Below, in pieces: positions 48,306-57,776 of a stretch of DNA of 64,000 nt. The stretch's first letter is position 1. Every line of letters begins with the position of its first letter. A program made the position numbers and the translations under genes. The notes below the pieces were generated by a model, which saw nothing but the letters and a program-made list of their open reading frames with translations, made no database searches and was not told the origin of the DNA. The DNA is from Burkholderia oklahomensis C6786 (GTDB lineage: Bacteria; Pseudomonadota; Gammaproteobacteria; Burkholderiales; Burkholderiaceae), in assembly GCF_000959365.1 (NCBI RefSeq), contig NZ_CP009555.1:806001-870000 (forward strand), in the 5' to 3' direction.

Positions 48306-49784
48306 ATGGGTGACGGCAGCACGCGGCGCAAACCAGCGCAGCCACGACGACAAGACGACGCGCCAAGCGATCAGTTCGACCTGTTCGGGGCGGAGCCGCT
48401 GCCGGAGCCGCCTCCTTCGCCCGCTTCGTCCGCCTCGGGGACGAAGCGCAAGCGCGCGGCGAGCGGCAAGCCGCGCGACGTGACGCACGATGCGGCGGCA
48501 GGCGATGCGCCGCTGCCGGACGACGATGTCGCGCGAACCGCCGAGCCGGCGCTCGGTGCTGCGCCAGGTGCCGGCGATGCCATCAATGGCGAAGTCGATG
48601 CCGGCGCAGGCGCAGGCGCAGGCGCCGATGCCGATGCCGAGGCAAAAGCCGACGCCAAAGCCAAAGCCGAGCGTAACCCCGAGGCCGACGGTCCGGACAA
48701 GCCCGCCGATACCGCCGCCCCAGCCGACTCCACCGCGACGCCCCCGCTCCCCGGCTTCGACGCGCCGCCCCCCGCCGCCCCGCCGAAGAAGCGCCCCCGC
48801 CGGCGCGGCGTCGCCCCCGCCGCGATCTCCGACGAAGTCGCCGTCACTGCGCGCAAACTGCCGCCGCACGTGCGGCTCGGCACGTCGTCGTGGTATTTCC
48901 CCGGCTGGAAGGACATCGTCTACGGCGACGACTACGCGCAATCGAAGCTGTCGCGCGAAGGCCTCGAAGCGTACGGCGCGCATCCGCTTCTCAAGAGCGT
49001 GAGCCTCGATCGCTCGTTCTACGCGCCGCTCACGGTCGCCGACTATCTGCGCTACGCGCAGCAGGTGCCGGACGACTTCCGCTTCGTCGTCAAGGCGCCC
49101 GCGCTCGTCACGGACGCCGTGCTGCGCGGCACGCGAGGCGAGCCGGCCGGCCCGAACCCGGCGTTCCTGAACGCGCAGCTCGCCGCCGACGAATTCGTGC
49201 GCCCGTGCATCGAAGGCCTCGGCCGGAAGGCGGGCGCGCTCGTGTTCCAGTTCCCGCCGATGCCCGACGCGCTGCTCGCCGACCCGGCCGCGCTCGTCGA
49301 CCGCCTGAGCGCGTTCCTCGGCGCGCTGCCGCCGCTGCCGGACGATCAGGACGGCCCGCGCTACGCGGTCGAGATCCGCGACGCGAGCCTGCTGACGCCG
49401 CGCTTCATCCGCGCGCTCGCGGCGGCGGGCGTGCGCTACTGCGTCGGGCTGCACGCGAAGATGCCCGATCCGCTGCGGCAGGCGGCGGCGCTCGCGCTCC
49501 TCGACGGCGAGCCGTCGGGCCCGCTCATCGTCCGCTGGAGCCTGCACGGCGGCTTCAAGTACGAACAGGCGAAGGCGAAGTACGAGCCGTTCGACCGGCT
49601 CGTCGACGAGGATCCGCACACGCGCTCGGCGCTCGCGGAACTCGCCGCGCGCTACGTGCTCGCCGGGCAGCCGGTGCTCATCACGGTGAACAACAAGGCG
49701 GAAGGGTCCGCGCCGCTGTCGTGCATCGCGCTCGCGAAGGAGATCGCGGCCGCGTGCGCGCGCTGGCGCGGCGAGGCGGCGTAA
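48306..49784 (+). CDS. DUF72 protein with long N-terminal low-complexity extension
   Basis: A 492-residue protein. Residues about 190-490 form the DUF72 domain, a TIM-barrel fold of unknown chemistry: VRLGTSSWYFPGWKDIVYG, DRSFYAPLTVADYLRYAQQVPDDFRFVVKAP, VFQFPPMP, RYAVEIRDASLLTP and the end VLITVNNKAEGSAP. The first about 170 residues are low complexity with Ala, Pro, Asp, Glu and Lys, including an Ala-X repeat coded by hexamers (48600-48671). The start is uncertain: no good ribosome site lies before this ATG, and the extension could be artificial. It is convergent with msrA. Confidence 0.82.
   Translation: MGDGSTRRKPAQPRRQDDAPSDQFDLFGAEPLPEPPPSPASSASGTKRKRAASGKPRDVTHDAAAGDAPLPDDDVARTAEPALGAAPGAGDAINGEVDAGAGAGAGADADAEAKADAKAKAERNPEADGPDKPADTAAPADSTATPPLPGFDAPPPAAPPKKRPRRRGVAPAAISDEVAVTARKLPPHVRLGTSSWYFPGWKDIVYGDDYAQSKLSREGLEAYGAHPLLKSVSLDRSFYAPLTVADYLRYAQQVPDDFRFVVKAPALVTDAVLRGTRGEPAGPNPAFLNAQLAADEFVRPCIEGLGRKAGALVFQFPPMPDALLADPAALVDRLSAFLGALPPLPDDQDGPRYAVEIRDASLLTPRFIRALAAAGVRYCVGLHAKMPDPLRQAAALALLDGEPSGPLIVRWSLHGGFKYEQAKAKYEPFDRLVDEDPHTRSALAELAARYVLAGQPVLITVNNKAEGSAPLSCIALAKEIAAACARWRGEAA
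48600..48671 (+). repeat. Degenerate hexamer array coding Ala-X in the DUF72 gene
   Basis: Twelve consecutive 6-bp units of the form GC(C/A)NNN: GCCGGC, three GCAGGC, two GCCGAT, GCCGAG, GCAAAA, GCCGAC, two GCCAAA, GCCGAG. They encode alanine followed by Gly, Asp, Glu or Lys. Confidence 0.9.
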
Positions 49785-49893
49785 CGCGCGTTGCGTGTCG
49801 GGCGCCGTCCGCGGCCGGCGCCGATTCACACGATCGACGACCCGGCGAAAAGCGAAAAGCCCGGCGCCGCCGCCCGCGCCGCCCCAACCGCCG

Positions 49894-50454
49894 TCAAGCG
49901 CCGCGCGACTTCAATCGATGCGCGAACTTCCGGCGAAACTTCGCGAGCTTCGGCCCGATCACGACCACACAGTAGCCCTGCCCCGGATTGCGCGCGTAGT
50001 AGTTCTGGTGATACGCCTCGGCGGGCCAGTAGTTGCCGTTCAGCGGCTCGACCTGCGTGACGATCGGATCGTCGTAGAGCTTGTCGCGCTCGAGCGTCCG
50101 GATCAAGTCGAGCGCGGTGTCGCGCTGCGCGTCCGAGTGCGTGAAGATCGCCGACCGGTATTGCGTGCCGACGTCGTTGCCCTGACGGTTCAACTGCGTC
50201 GGATCGTGCGTCGCGAAGAAGATCTCGAGGATTTCGCGATAGCCGATCCGGCTCGGATCGAACGTCACGTTGACGACTTCCGCGTGCCCCGTGTCGCCAT
50301 CGCACACGTCGCGATAGCCGGGGTTGCGCGTGCGGCCGCCCGCATAGCCCGATTCGACGGCCGTCACGCCGTCGACGTCCAGGAACACCGCCTCCTGGCA
50401 CCAGAAACAGCCGCCGCCCAACGTGGCCACTTCGTTCGTTGCTTGACTACTCAT
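49894..50454 (-). CDS. msrA: Peptide methionine sulfoxide reductase MsrA
   Basis: A 186-residue enzyme reducing methionine-S-sulfoxide in proteins and free form. The catalytic motif GGGCFWCQE gives Cys16 as nucleophile; the GYAGG segment, GHAEVVNVTFDP, FFATHDPTQLNRQGNDVGTQYRSAIF and the PAEAYHQNYY block all match. A third cysteine (GYCVVVIG) lies near the end. I placed the start at MSSQATNEV; AAAGGGA lies before it. An ATG eight codons upstream is possible. It is divergent from the flavin reductase gene. Confidence 0.94.
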   Translation of the reverse strand: MSSQATNEVATLGGGCFWCQEAVFLDVDGVTAVESGYAGGRTRNPGYRDVCDGDTGHAEVVNVTFDPSRIGYREILEIFFATHDPTQLNRQGNDVGTQYRSAIFTHSDAQRDTALDLIRTLERDKLYDDPIVTQVEPLNGNYWPAEAYHQNYYARNPGQGYCVVVIGPKLAKFRRKFAHRLKSRGA

Positions 50455-50806
50455 ATCGGTTTCCCTTTCGTTCGTCATGCCCGTTGCACGCGCCGCGCCC
50501 GGCCTCCGCGCGCGATGCTTTTCCGGCGGTCCGGCGCGCATGCGCGCCCCGCCGGCACACCGCGTCGCCATCACGGCTCCCGCGTCCGCATGCGCCGAAA
50601 CGCGCGACGCATTCCACGAAAAATGTGGCGTCGGCCACTCGCCGGGCGCGGCGGCCCGTCGCAGCTCCGCGCGATTCCGCTAAAATCGTCCCCAACCAGA
50701 CGAATTTTCCGATGACCGTCCTGCTCCCTTCCCGCCATTCCGCACGCGGCGCCGCCGCCCGTTCCACTTGCCGCAGCGCGCTTTCGTCGCTCGAGGCCGT
50801 CACGCG
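50455..50806. other. Intergenic 352 bp between divergent msrA and flavin reductase
   Basis: A TAAAAT hexamer at about 50680 could be part of a rightward promoter. No gene is supported. Confidence 0.5.
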
Positions 50807-51322
50807 ATGAAAAAAGAACAGGCCAGCCCTCCGAATTTCGATATCGGCGCGTTCCGCCAGGCGCTCAGCCAGTTCGCAACCGGCGTGACCGTCGTCACGA
50901 CGCGCGCGCCGTCCGGTCAATTGATCGGCATCACCGCGAGTTCGTTCAATTCGGTGTCGCTCGATCCGCCGCTCGTGCTGTGGAGCCTCGCGCACAAATC
51001 GGCGTCGATGCCGGTATTCCGCACGAACAGCCATTATGTCGTCAACGTGCTCGCCGCGTCACAGCACGATCTGTGCATGCGCTTCGCGACGCTGAAGGGC
51101 AACCGCTTCGAAGGCGTGTCGCACGCGGAAGGCGACAGCGGCATGCCCGTGCTCGACGGCGCGCTCGCGTGGTTCGAATGCCACAACCGCAGCCGCTACG
51201 ACGAAGGCGACCACGTGATCTTCGTCGGCGAGGTCGAACGCTGCGGCGTGCACCCCGACGCCGCGTCGCTCGCGCCGCTCGTGTTCCAGAGCGGCGGCTT
51301 CCACCGTCTCACACGACTTTGA
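50807..51322 (+). CDS. Flavin reductase-like protein (HpaC type)
   Basis: A 171-residue protein of the flavin reductase-like domain family. It shows FRQALSQFATGVTVVTTRAPSGQLIGITASSFNSVSLDPPLVLWSLA, the standard NAD(P)H:FMN oxidoreductase core, and the DHVIFVGEVERC segment near the end. Such proteins supply reduced flavin to a monooxygenase partner, but none is adjacent. I took the ATG MKKEQASPP as start because of alignment. It overlaps the convergent kynR by 14 nt. Confidence 0.88.
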   Translation: MKKEQASPPNFDIGAFRQALSQFATGVTVVTTRAPSGQLIGITASSFNSVSLDPPLVLWSLAHKSASMPVFRTNSHYVVNVLAASQHDLCMRFATLKGNRFEGVSHAEGDSGMPVLDGALAWFECHNRSRYDEGDHVIFVGEVERCGVHPDAASLAPLVFQSGGFHRLTRL

Positions 51323-51809
51323 CGGCGCCCGTGCGCGCGAGCGCGACGGGCGGCCCCGCTTCGTCCTTCAGCGTCTGCAGCACGATGTTCGAGCGGATGT
51401 CGAGCACGCCGGGCGCCTTGTACAGCTGATTCAGCACGAAATCGGAGTAGTGCTTCAGGTTGTGCGCGAGCACGCGCAGCAGATAGTGCGTCTCGCCCGT
51501 CACGACGAATGCGCCGACCACCTCCGGCCATTCGCGCACCGCTTCCGCGAAACGCTCGTGCCATTGCGTCTGGTCGTTGCGCATCGACACCTGCACGAAC
51601 GCCTCCAGCTCGAACCCGAGCTTCTCGCGGCTCAGGCACGCGCGATAGCGTTCGATCACCCCCTGCTCTTCGAGAAGCCGCATCCGCCGCAGGCAGGCGG
51701 ACGGCGACAGCGAAATGCGTTCCGCCAGGTCGAGGTTGCTGATCCGGCCTTCCTGCTGCAGGACCGCGAGAATACGGCAATCGGTTGCGTCAAGCGTGAT
51801 CGCATGCAT
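51309..51809 (-). CDS. kynR: Lrp/AsnC-family regulator of the kynurenine genes
   Basis: A 166-residue regulator with an N-terminal helix-turn-helix (about residues 5-60: [47 protein letters not shown]) and a C-terminal RAM ligand domain ([22 protein letters not shown], then [13 protein letters not shown]). It is divergent from kynB. In Pseudomonas an Lrp-type protein, KynR, senses kynurenine and activates this pathway; the position supports the same role. Its 3' end overlaps the flavin reductase gene by 14 nt. Confidence 0.9.
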   Translation of the reverse strand: MHAITLDATDCRILAVLQQEGRISNLDLAERISLSPSACLRRMRLLEEQGVIERYRACLSREKLGFELEAFVQVSMRNDQTQWHERFAEAVREWPEVVGAFVVTGETHYLLRVLAHNLKHYSDFVLNQLYKAPGVLDIRSNIVLQTLKDEAGPPVALARTGAVKVV

Positions 51810-51876
51810 TTTTGGTCTCCGTTTTAGGTCTATTTCGAATTATCTGCCATATTGGTGGATTGTCCATGCTTATTTC

Positions 51877-51901
51877 GCAAGCACCTGCTTCGCAGGTTTG
51901 C
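51877..51901. promoter_or_regulatory. Inverted repeat in the kynR-kynB intergenic region
   Basis: GCAA-GC-ACCTGC, TTC, GCAGGT-TTGC: a 6-bp stem extended by four more pairs after a 2-nt bulge, 36 nt before the kynB ATG. It could be a kynR operator or an mRNA hairpin in the kynB leader. Confidence 0.5.
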
Positions 51902-51937
51902 CTATCATCCGAAGCATCCAACGTTCTTCGATATCGC

Positions 51938-52579
51938 ATGGACACGATCTGGGACATCTCCCCGTCAATCGACCCCGCAACGCCCGTCTGGCCGGGCGAC
52001 ACGCCCGTCGGCGTCGAGCGCGTGTGGCGCATGGAGGCGGGCTCGCCCGTCAACGTCGCGCGCATCACGCTGTCGCCGCACACGGGCGCGCACGCGGACG
52101 CGCCGCTCCATTACGACGAGCGCGGCGCGCCGATCGGCGCGGTGCCGCTCGACGCATATCTCGGGCGATGCCGCGTGATCCATTGCATCGGCGCCGGCCG
52201 CGCCGTCGCGCCCGACGACGTGCGCGCGGCGCTCGCCGACGCGCCGCCGCGCGTGCTGCTGCGCACGTACCGGCAGGCGCCGCAGCGCGCGTGGGACAGC
52301 GCGTTCTGCGCAGTCGCGCCGGAAACGATCGATCTGCTCGCCGCGCACGGCGTGCGCCTCGTCGGCATCGACACGCCGTCGCTCGACCCGCAGGAATCGA
52401 AGACGATGGACGCGCACCGGCGCATTCGCGCGCACCGGATGGCGATTCTCGAAGGACTCGTGCTCGACGACATCGCAGCGGGCGACTACGAATTGATCGC
52501 GCTGCCGCTCAAGTTCGCGACGCTCGACGCGAGCCCCGTGCGCGCGGTGCTGCGCGCGCTGCCCGGCGCGCCGCGCTGA
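51938..52579 (+). CDS. kynB: Kynurenine formamidase
   Basis: A 213-residue metal-dependent hydrolase that turns N-formylkynurenine into kynurenine and formate. The zinc site is visible: [16 protein letters not shown] (HxxxDxPxH type), with [19 protein letters not shown] and the end [22 protein letters not shown] typical of KynB. The start is the ATG in [12 protein letters not shown]. kynR is divergent, and kynU follows after 40 nt, so kynB-kynU-kynA form an operon for tryptophan-to-anthranilate degradation. Confidence 0.96.
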   Translation: MDTIWDISPSIDPATPVWPGDTPVGVERVWRMEAGSPVNVARITLSPHTGAHADAPLHYDERGAPIGAVPLDAYLGRCRVIHCIGAGRAVAPDDVRAALADAPPRVLLRTYRQAPQRAWDSAFCAVAPETIDLLAAHGVRLVGIDTPSLDPQESKTMDAHRRIRAHRMAILEGLVLDDIAAGDYELIALPLKFATLDASPVRAVLRALPGAPR

Positions 52580-52619
52580 AACCGCGCGTCGCCCCCTTTC
52601 CCCAACCAGGTTCGACATC

Positions 52620-53870
52620 ATGAAAACACGTGAAGAAGCGCTCGCGCTCGACCGCGACGACCCGCTCGCGTCGCTGCGCGACCAGTTCGCGCTGCCCGAC
52701 GGCGTGATCTATCTCGACGGCAATTCGCTCGGCGCGCAGCCGCGCGCCGCGGCCGCCCGCGCGCAGCAGGTGATCGGCGCCGAATGGGGCGAAGGCCTCA
52801 TCCGCAGCTGGAACACGGCCGGCTGGTTCGCGCTGCCGCGCCGCCTCGGCGACCGGCTCGCGCCGCTCGTCGGCGCGGCGGCGGGCGAAATCGCGATCAC
52901 CGACACGATCTCGATCAACCTCTTCAAGCTGCTGTCCGCGATGCTGCGCCACCAGGCGCAGCGCGCGCCGAAGCGGCGCGTGATCGTGTCGGAGCGCTCG
53001 AACTTTCCGACCGACCTGTACATCGCGCAGGGCCTGATCGCGCAGCTCGGCGGCGACTACGAGCTGCGCCTCGTCGACGATCCCGCCGACCTGCCCGATG
53101 CGCTCGACGACGAAACCGCCGTCGCGATGATCACGCACGTGAACTACCGGACGGGCTACATGCACGACATGCCGTCCGTCACGCAGACGGTTCGCCAGGC
53201 GGGCGCGCTGATGCTGTGGGATCTCGCGCACTCGGCGGGCGCCGTGCCCGTCGATCTGAACGGCGCGCTCGCGGACGGCGCGGTCGGCTGCACGTACAAG
53301 TATCTGAACGGCGGCCCCGGCTCGCCCGCGTTCGTCTGGGTGCCGAAGCGCCATCAGCATGCGTTCGAGCAGCCGCTCTCCGGCTGGTGGGGCCATCGCG
53401 CGCCGTTCGCGATGCAGCCGACGTTCGAGCCCGATCCGGGCATCGCGCGCTTTCTGTGCGGCACGCAGCCGATCGTGTCGATGTCGATGGTCGAATGCGG
53501 GCTCGACGTGTTCGCGCAGACCGACATGCACGCGATCCGCCGCAAGTCGCTCGCGCTGACCGACGCGTTCATCGCGCTCGTCGAATCGCGCTGCGCGGGC
53601 CAGCCGCTCAAGCTCGTCACGCCGCGCGCGCATCATCAGCGCGGCTCGCAGGCGAGCTTCGAGCATCCGCACGGCTACGAAGTGATGCAGGCGCTGATCG
53701 CGCGCGGCGTGATCGGCGACTACCGCGAGCCGCACATCCTGCGCTTCGGCTTCACGCCGCTCTACACGCGCTTCGTCGACGCATGGGACGCGGTGGAGAC
53801 GCTGCGCGACATCGTCGAAACCGACGCATGGCGCGCACCCGAATTCGCGACGCGCGCCGAGGTGACCTGA
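52620..53870 (+). CDS. kynU: Kynureninase
   Basis: A 416-residue PLP enzyme that cleaves kynurenine to anthranilate and alanine. The PLP lysine is Lys227 in [15 protein letters not shown]; other conserved parts are [11 protein letters not shown] at the start, [24 protein letters not shown] (Asp for the PLP ring) and the end [19 protein letters not shown]. The position of Lys227 equals that of the Pseudomonas enzyme. It is 40 nt after kynB and 77 nt before kynA. Confidence 0.97.
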   Translation: MKTREEALALDRDDPLASLRDQFALPDGVIYLDGNSLGAQPRAAAARAQQVIGAEWGEGLIRSWNTAGWFALPRRLGDRLAPLVGAAAGEIAITDTISINLFKLLSAMLRHQAQRAPKRRVIVSERSNFPTDLYIAQGLIAQLGGDYELRLVDDPADLPDALDDETAVAMITHVNYRTGYMHDMPSVTQTVRQAGALMLWDLAHSAGAVPVDLNGALADGAVGCTYKYLNGGPGSPAFVWVPKRHQHAFEQPLSGWWGHRAPFAMQPTFEPDPGIARFLCGTQPIVSMSMVECGLDVFAQTDMHAIRRKSLALTDAFIALVESRCAGQPLKLVTPRAHHQRGSQASFEHPHGYEVMQALIARGVIGDYREPHILRFGFTPLYTRFVDAWDAVETLRDIVETDAWRAPEFATRAEVT

Positions 53871-53947
53871 GCCGCCCGATCGCGCGCCGTGCGCGCCACG
53901 CCGCGACTCGTCGCTCACCCCGCAACGCATTCTCAATGGAGACAACC

Positions 53948-54883
53948 GTGAATTCAGGTCACATGCAGCCGCCCGGCGACGGTAACGCGCCCGGCTGCCC
54001 GTTCGCCGGCACCCATGCGCACGAAGCGCCGCACGTGCCCGTCGCCGAAGACGGCGACGCGCCGTCCGGCTGGCACCACGCGCAGCTCGACTTCTCGCAA
54101 TCGATGAGCTACGGCGACTACCTGTCGCTGTCGACGGTGCTCGACGCGCAGCATCCGCGCTCGCCGGACCACAACGAGATGCTGTTCATCATCCAGCATC
54201 AGACGAGCGAGCTGTGGATGAAGCTCGCGCTCTTCGAGCTGCGCGCGGCGCTCACGTCGATCCGCGACGACGCGCTGCCGCCCGCGTTCAAGATGCTCGC
54301 GCGCGTGTCGCGCGTGCTCGAGCAGCTCGTGCAGGCGTGGAACGTGCTCGCGACGATGACGCCGTCCGAGTATTCGGCGATGCGGCCGTATCTCGGCGCG
54401 TCGTCGGGGTTCCAGTCGTATCAGTATCGCGAGCTCGAGTTCATCCTCGGCAACAAGCACGAGCAGATGCTGCGTCCGCACGCGCACCGGCCGGAAGTCT
54501 ATGCGCATCTCGAGGCGTCGCTGCGGGCGCCGTCGCTGTACGACGAAGTGATTCGCCTGCTCGCGCGCCGCGGCTTTCCGATCGCGCCCGAGCGGCTCGA
54601 TGCGGACTGGACGCAGCCGACGCGCCACGATCCGACGGTCGAGGCCGCGTGGCTCGCGGTCTACCGCGAGCCGAACGCGCACTGGGAGCTGTATGAAATG
54701 GCCGAAGAGCTCGTCGATCTCGAAGACGCGTTCCGCCAGTGGCGCTTCCGCCACGTGACGACGGTCGAGCGGATCATCGGCTTCAAGCAGGGCACGGGCG
54801 GCACGAGCGGCGCGCCGTATCTGCGCAAGATGCTCGACGTCGTGCTGTTCCCCGAGCTCTGGCACGTGCGGACGACGCTGTAG
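53948..54883 (+). CDS. kynA: Tryptophan 2,3-dioxygenase
   Basis: A 311-residue heme enzyme that opens the indole ring of tryptophan to N-formylkynurenine, the first step of the pathway. Visible are [31 protein letters not shown] and the region [23 protein letters not shown] carrying the heme-binding His. The start is uncertain: GTG at 53948 follows GGAGACAACC well; ATG at 53936 and ATG at 53963 are alternatives, and relatives are often annotated from the latter. It ends the kyn operon. Confidence 0.94.
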   Translation: MNSGHMQPPGDGNAPGCPFAGTHAHEAPHVPVAEDGDAPSGWHHAQLDFSQSMSYGDYLSLSTVLDAQHPRSPDHNEMLFIIQHQTSELWMKLALFELRAALTSIRDDALPPAFKMLARVSRVLEQLVQAWNVLATMTPSEYSAMRPYLGASSGFQSYQYRELEFILGNKHEQMLRPHAHRPEVYAHLEASLRAPSLYDEVIRLLARRGFPIAPERLDADWTQPTRHDPTVEAAWLAVYREPNAHWELYEMAEELVDLEDAFRQWRFRHVTTVERIIGFKQGTGGTSGAPYLRKMLDVVLFPELWHVRTTL

Positions 54884-54916
54884 CGCGCGCCGTCCGCCCA
54901 TCCGGACGGCCGCGCG
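54884..54916. terminator. Hairpin between convergent kynA and MFS gene
   Basis: CCGTCCG/CGGACGG stem extended by flanking GC pairs with a bulge. No T run follows on the + strand, so it may be a weak terminator for both genes. Confidence 0.4.
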
Positions 54917-56311
54917 TCAGGGCGTCGTGCGCGCGAGCTCGTCGCTCGCCGGCAGCCCGCCGCTGCGCAGCCGCGGGATGTGGCGGCGCAGCGCGAGCAG
55001 CGCGACGAGCACGACCGTCATCGCGGCGGCGAGCATCGTCAGATACGCGTTCGCGCCGCCCGCCGAGATCACGTACGCGCCCGCGAACGCGCTCAGGATC
55101 GCGCCGATGCGGCCGAACGCGACGGCGCCCGCGGTGCCCGTCGCGCGCACGGGCGTCGGGTAGATGAACGTGCAGAGCGCGTACATCGTCGATTGCACCG
55201 CGTTGACGAAGAAGCCGTGCGCGCCGAGGCCGACGATCAGCCAGCCGGTGTGGCTCGCCGCATCGACGCCGAGCAGCCACGCGGCGCTCGCCGCGCCGCC
55301 CGCGCAGCAGAACGCGAGCGGCCAGCGCGACCCGAAGCGTCCGATCGCGAACGCACAGCCGAGCGCGCCCAGCACGCCGCCCAGGTTGTACGCGGTGAGC
55401 CCCGAACCGGCGACCGACACGCTCAAGCCCTGCGCAGTCAGCATCGTCGGCAGCCAGCTGAACGCGCTGTAGACGGCGAGCAGACACATGCAGAACGCGC
55501 ACCACAGCGCGATCGTGTCGCGCGCGTAGCCGGCCGAGAACAGCGCGCGCAGGCCGCGCTGCCGGCCTTCGTGCGTGCGCGCTTCGGCGAGATCGGTGAA
55601 CGCGGTGCCGTCGGAGACGGGCCGCCCCATCCGCGCGAGCAGTGCGCCGAGCTCGCGCCAGCGCGCCGGATTGCGCGCGAGATAGCGCGGCGATTCGGGC
55701 AGCGCGCGCACGAGCAGCAAACCGAGCGCGAGCGGCAGCGCGCCGCCGATCCAGAAGAGGCCGCGCCAGCCGTACGCGGGCAGCACCTCGTGCGCGAACA
55801 GGCCCGCAAGCATCCCGCCGAGCGGCACGCAGACGATCGTCGCCGTCACCATCACCGTGCGGCGGCGCGCGGGCGTGTATTCGGCCGTCATCGTCGTCGC
55901 GGTCGGCAGCGCGCCGCCGATCCCGAGCCCGGCGACGAAGCGCAGCGCGGCGATCGTCGCGATGTTCGGCGCGAAACCGATCGCGCACGTGGCCGCGCCG
56001 AATACGAACACGCTGCCGATGATCGCCCAGCGCCGGCCGAAGCGGTCCGCGAAGAGACCCGCGCACGCGCTGCCGACTCCCATCCCGAACAGGCCCGCCG
56101 CGACCGCGGGCGCGAACGCGCCGCGCGTGATCCCCCACTCCTTGATCAACACGGGAATCGCGAAGCCGATCAGCTGGCTGTCGAAGCCGTCGAGCACGAT
56201 CGCGAACGCGGCGAGCAGCACGGCGATGCGCTGCATCGCCGTGAACGGTCCGTGGTCGAGCGTCGCGCCGATGTCGACCGCAAGCGGCGCGACGCCGTGG
56301 CGGGCGCTCAT
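54917..56311 (-). CDS. MFS transporter, aromatic acid:H+ symporter (AAHS) type
   Basis: A 464-residue inner-membrane protein with 12 hydrophobic segments. It has the AAHS pattern: FAIVLDGFDSQLIGFAIPVLIKEW in helix 1 (with the D-G-x-D motif), then GLFADRFGRRWAII (motif A after helix 2), RFVAGLGIGGALPTATTMTAEY in helix 4 and PESPRYLARNP in the loop. Family members carry benzoate, 4-hydroxybenzoate and related acids with protons. The neighbouring decarboxylase and dehydrogenase genes suggest an aromatic acid substrate. The start is placed at the ATG nearest the first helix. Confidence 0.88.
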   Translation of the reverse strand: MSARHGVAPLAVDIGATLDHGPFTAMQRIAVLLAAFAIVLDGFDSQLIGFAIPVLIKEWGITRGAFAPAVAAGLFGMGVGSACAGLFADRFGRRWAIIGSVFVFGAATCAIGFAPNIATIAALRFVAGLGIGGALPTATTMTAEYTPARRRTVMVTATIVCVPLGGMLAGLFAHEVLPAYGWRGLFWIGGALPLALGLLLVRALPESPRYLARNPARWRELGALLARMGRPVSDGTAFTDLAEARTHEGRQRGLRALFSAGYARDTIALWCAFCMCLLAVYSAFSWLPTMLTAQGLSVSVAGSGLTAYNLGGVLGALGCAFAIGRFGSRWPLAFCCAGGAASAAWLLGVDAASHTGWLIVGLGAHGFFVNAVQSTMYALCTFIYPTPVRATGTAGAVAFGRIGAILSAFAGAYVISAGGANAYLTMLAAAMTVVLVALLALRRHIPRLRSGGLPASDELARTTP

Positions 56312-56831
56312 GCGAGCCTCCGGCGCGCGGCGGTCGAACAACGAACGCGGCGGTGCGCCGCGGCGAAACACGGGGTCGGGGTGTGCTGCATGTCGTCTCC
56401 TGAATGTCCTCTGGATCGGCGCGTCGCGCTGACCCGCCCCGCCCGGCTTTCTTCGGAACCGTTCGCGATGTCGCGGGCAAACCCTGCGGCGCTAGGGCTT
56501 CATCGGCCTCGCGCCGGCGCCGCGCGGCGCCGGCTGGCGGCATCCGCACGACAAGACATTGATCTGGCGCAAGGTCATGAATTTACGCATGGTAAAACTA
56601 ATTTCGATTAGTTGAATTATTGGAAACCCCTAGCGCCGCTGGCATGCGGTCGCGCGGCGGCCGTCGAATGCCGGACGTGCGCATCGATCCTGCTGACGAA
56701 TGCGGGTAACGTCGGTTCGACAGCGGACGATGCACGCGCTGTCGGCGCCGACGCCGATGCATCGATCTAAACGGCCGACCGCGCGAACGACCGCAGCCGA
56801 ACGTCCGCTCGCGCCCGCGCTTGTATCTGCG
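56312..56831. other. Intergenic 520 bp between the MFS gene and the panE-like gene
   Basis: Contains an AT-rich island with a perfect 7-bp inverted repeat at 56596-56613. Rest is GC-rich with no gene supported. Upstream of the MFS gene, so probably its promoter region. Confidence 0.55.
56596..56613. promoter_or_regulatory. Perfect 7-bp inverted repeat AACTAAT-4-ATTAGTT
   Basis: AACTAAT, TTCG, ATTAGTT in an AT-rich island 285 bp upstream of the MFS start. It looks like a regulator-binding site, since AT-rich palindromes are rare in this sequence. Its regulator is unknown. Confidence 0.55.
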
Positions 56832-57773
56832 TCATCCGACGCGCGCGTCGATCAGCCTGACGAGCTGCAGCAGCGTCTCCGTATGCGGCGTCACGACGCC
56901 AACGCCGCGCGCGGCCGCGACCATCGCGCCGTTGATCGCCTCGACCTCGGTGCGCCGCCCCGCGAGCACGTCCTGCAGCATCGACGGCCGATGTCCGGAA
57001 TGCTCGCGGATCGCATGCAGCACGTTGTCGCGCATCTTGCCTGCGTCGACGCCGATGCCCTTCGCACGGGCGACCGCCGCCACCTCCGCGACGATCGCGA
57101 GCGCGAGCGCCGGCCCGTCTTCGCGCGCGCCGAGCTCGTCGACCGTGCAGCGCGTGACCGCGCACAGCGTGTTGAGCGCGGCGTTGAATCCGACCTTCTC
57201 CCAGATCGTCGTCCACACGCCGGCGTCCACCGTGCAGTTCAGCCCGGCGCGCTCGAACGCGTCGGCGCTCGCCTGCACGATCGGCCGCATCGCGCCGTCC
57301 GCGCTCATCAGCCGGATCCAGCCGGCGCCGTGCGAGCGCACGTGCGCGGGCCCGGCGAGATCGGCGGGCCACGTCGTCACGCCGACGAGAATCCGCTCGA
57401 GCGGCACGAATTCGCCGAGCGTCTCGACGTTGCCGAGCCCGTTCTGCAGCGTCAGCACGAACGTCCGCGGGCCGAGCAGCGCGCGCACGCCGGCGAGCGC
57501 CGCGCGCGTGTGCAGCGTCTTCGTGAATACGATCAGCAAGTCGGGCGGCGTGTGCGCGCCCGCCCGAGCGTCGCCCGGCCGCAGCGCGCGCAGCCGTGCG
57601 ACGCGCCGGTCGCCGCGATCGGTGTCGAGCCGCAGCCCGTCGCGCGCGATCGCGTCGACGTGCGCGGCGTTCACGTCGACGAGCGTCACGTCGTGCCCAT
57701 CTTCCGCGAGCAGGCCGCCGAACAGCGAGCCCATCGCGCCCGCGCCGACAATCGCAATCTTCATCGTCGTCAT
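56832..57773 (-). CDS. Ketopantoate reductase-family dehydrogenase (possible D-mandelate dehydrogenase)
   Basis: A 313-residue protein of the PanE fold. The nucleotide loop is IAIVGAGAMGSLFGGLLAEDGHD at residues 6-28; LTLQNGLGN, the catalytic Lys in WEKVGFNAALNTLCAVTRC, and the Glu/Asn pair in RRTEVEAINGAMV are all present. The family includes D-mandelate and other D-2-hydroxyacid dehydrogenases of Enterococcus besides true PanE. It starts 3 nt after the aldehyde dehydrogenase stop on the same strand and lies in a run with a benzoylformate decarboxylase, so a role in oxidising a 2-hydroxy acid to the 2-oxo acid is a reasonable guess. A second PanE-like gene exists at 13673. Confidence 0.8.
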   Translation of the reverse strand: MTTMKIAIVGAGAMGSLFGGLLAEDGHDVTLVDVNAAHVDAIARDGLRLDTDRGDRRVARLRALRPGDARAGAHTPPDLLIVFTKTLHTRAALAGVRALLGPRTFVLTLQNGLGNVETLGEFVPLERILVGVTTWPADLAGPAHVRSHGAGWIRLMSADGAMRPIVQASADAFERAGLNCTVDAGVWTTIWEKVGFNAALNTLCAVTRCTVDELGAREDGPALALAIVAEVAAVARAKGIGVDAGKMRDNVLHAIREHSGHRPSMLQDVLAGRRTEVEAINGAMVAAARGVGVVTPHTETLLQLVRLIDARVG

Positions 57774-57776
57774 CGT

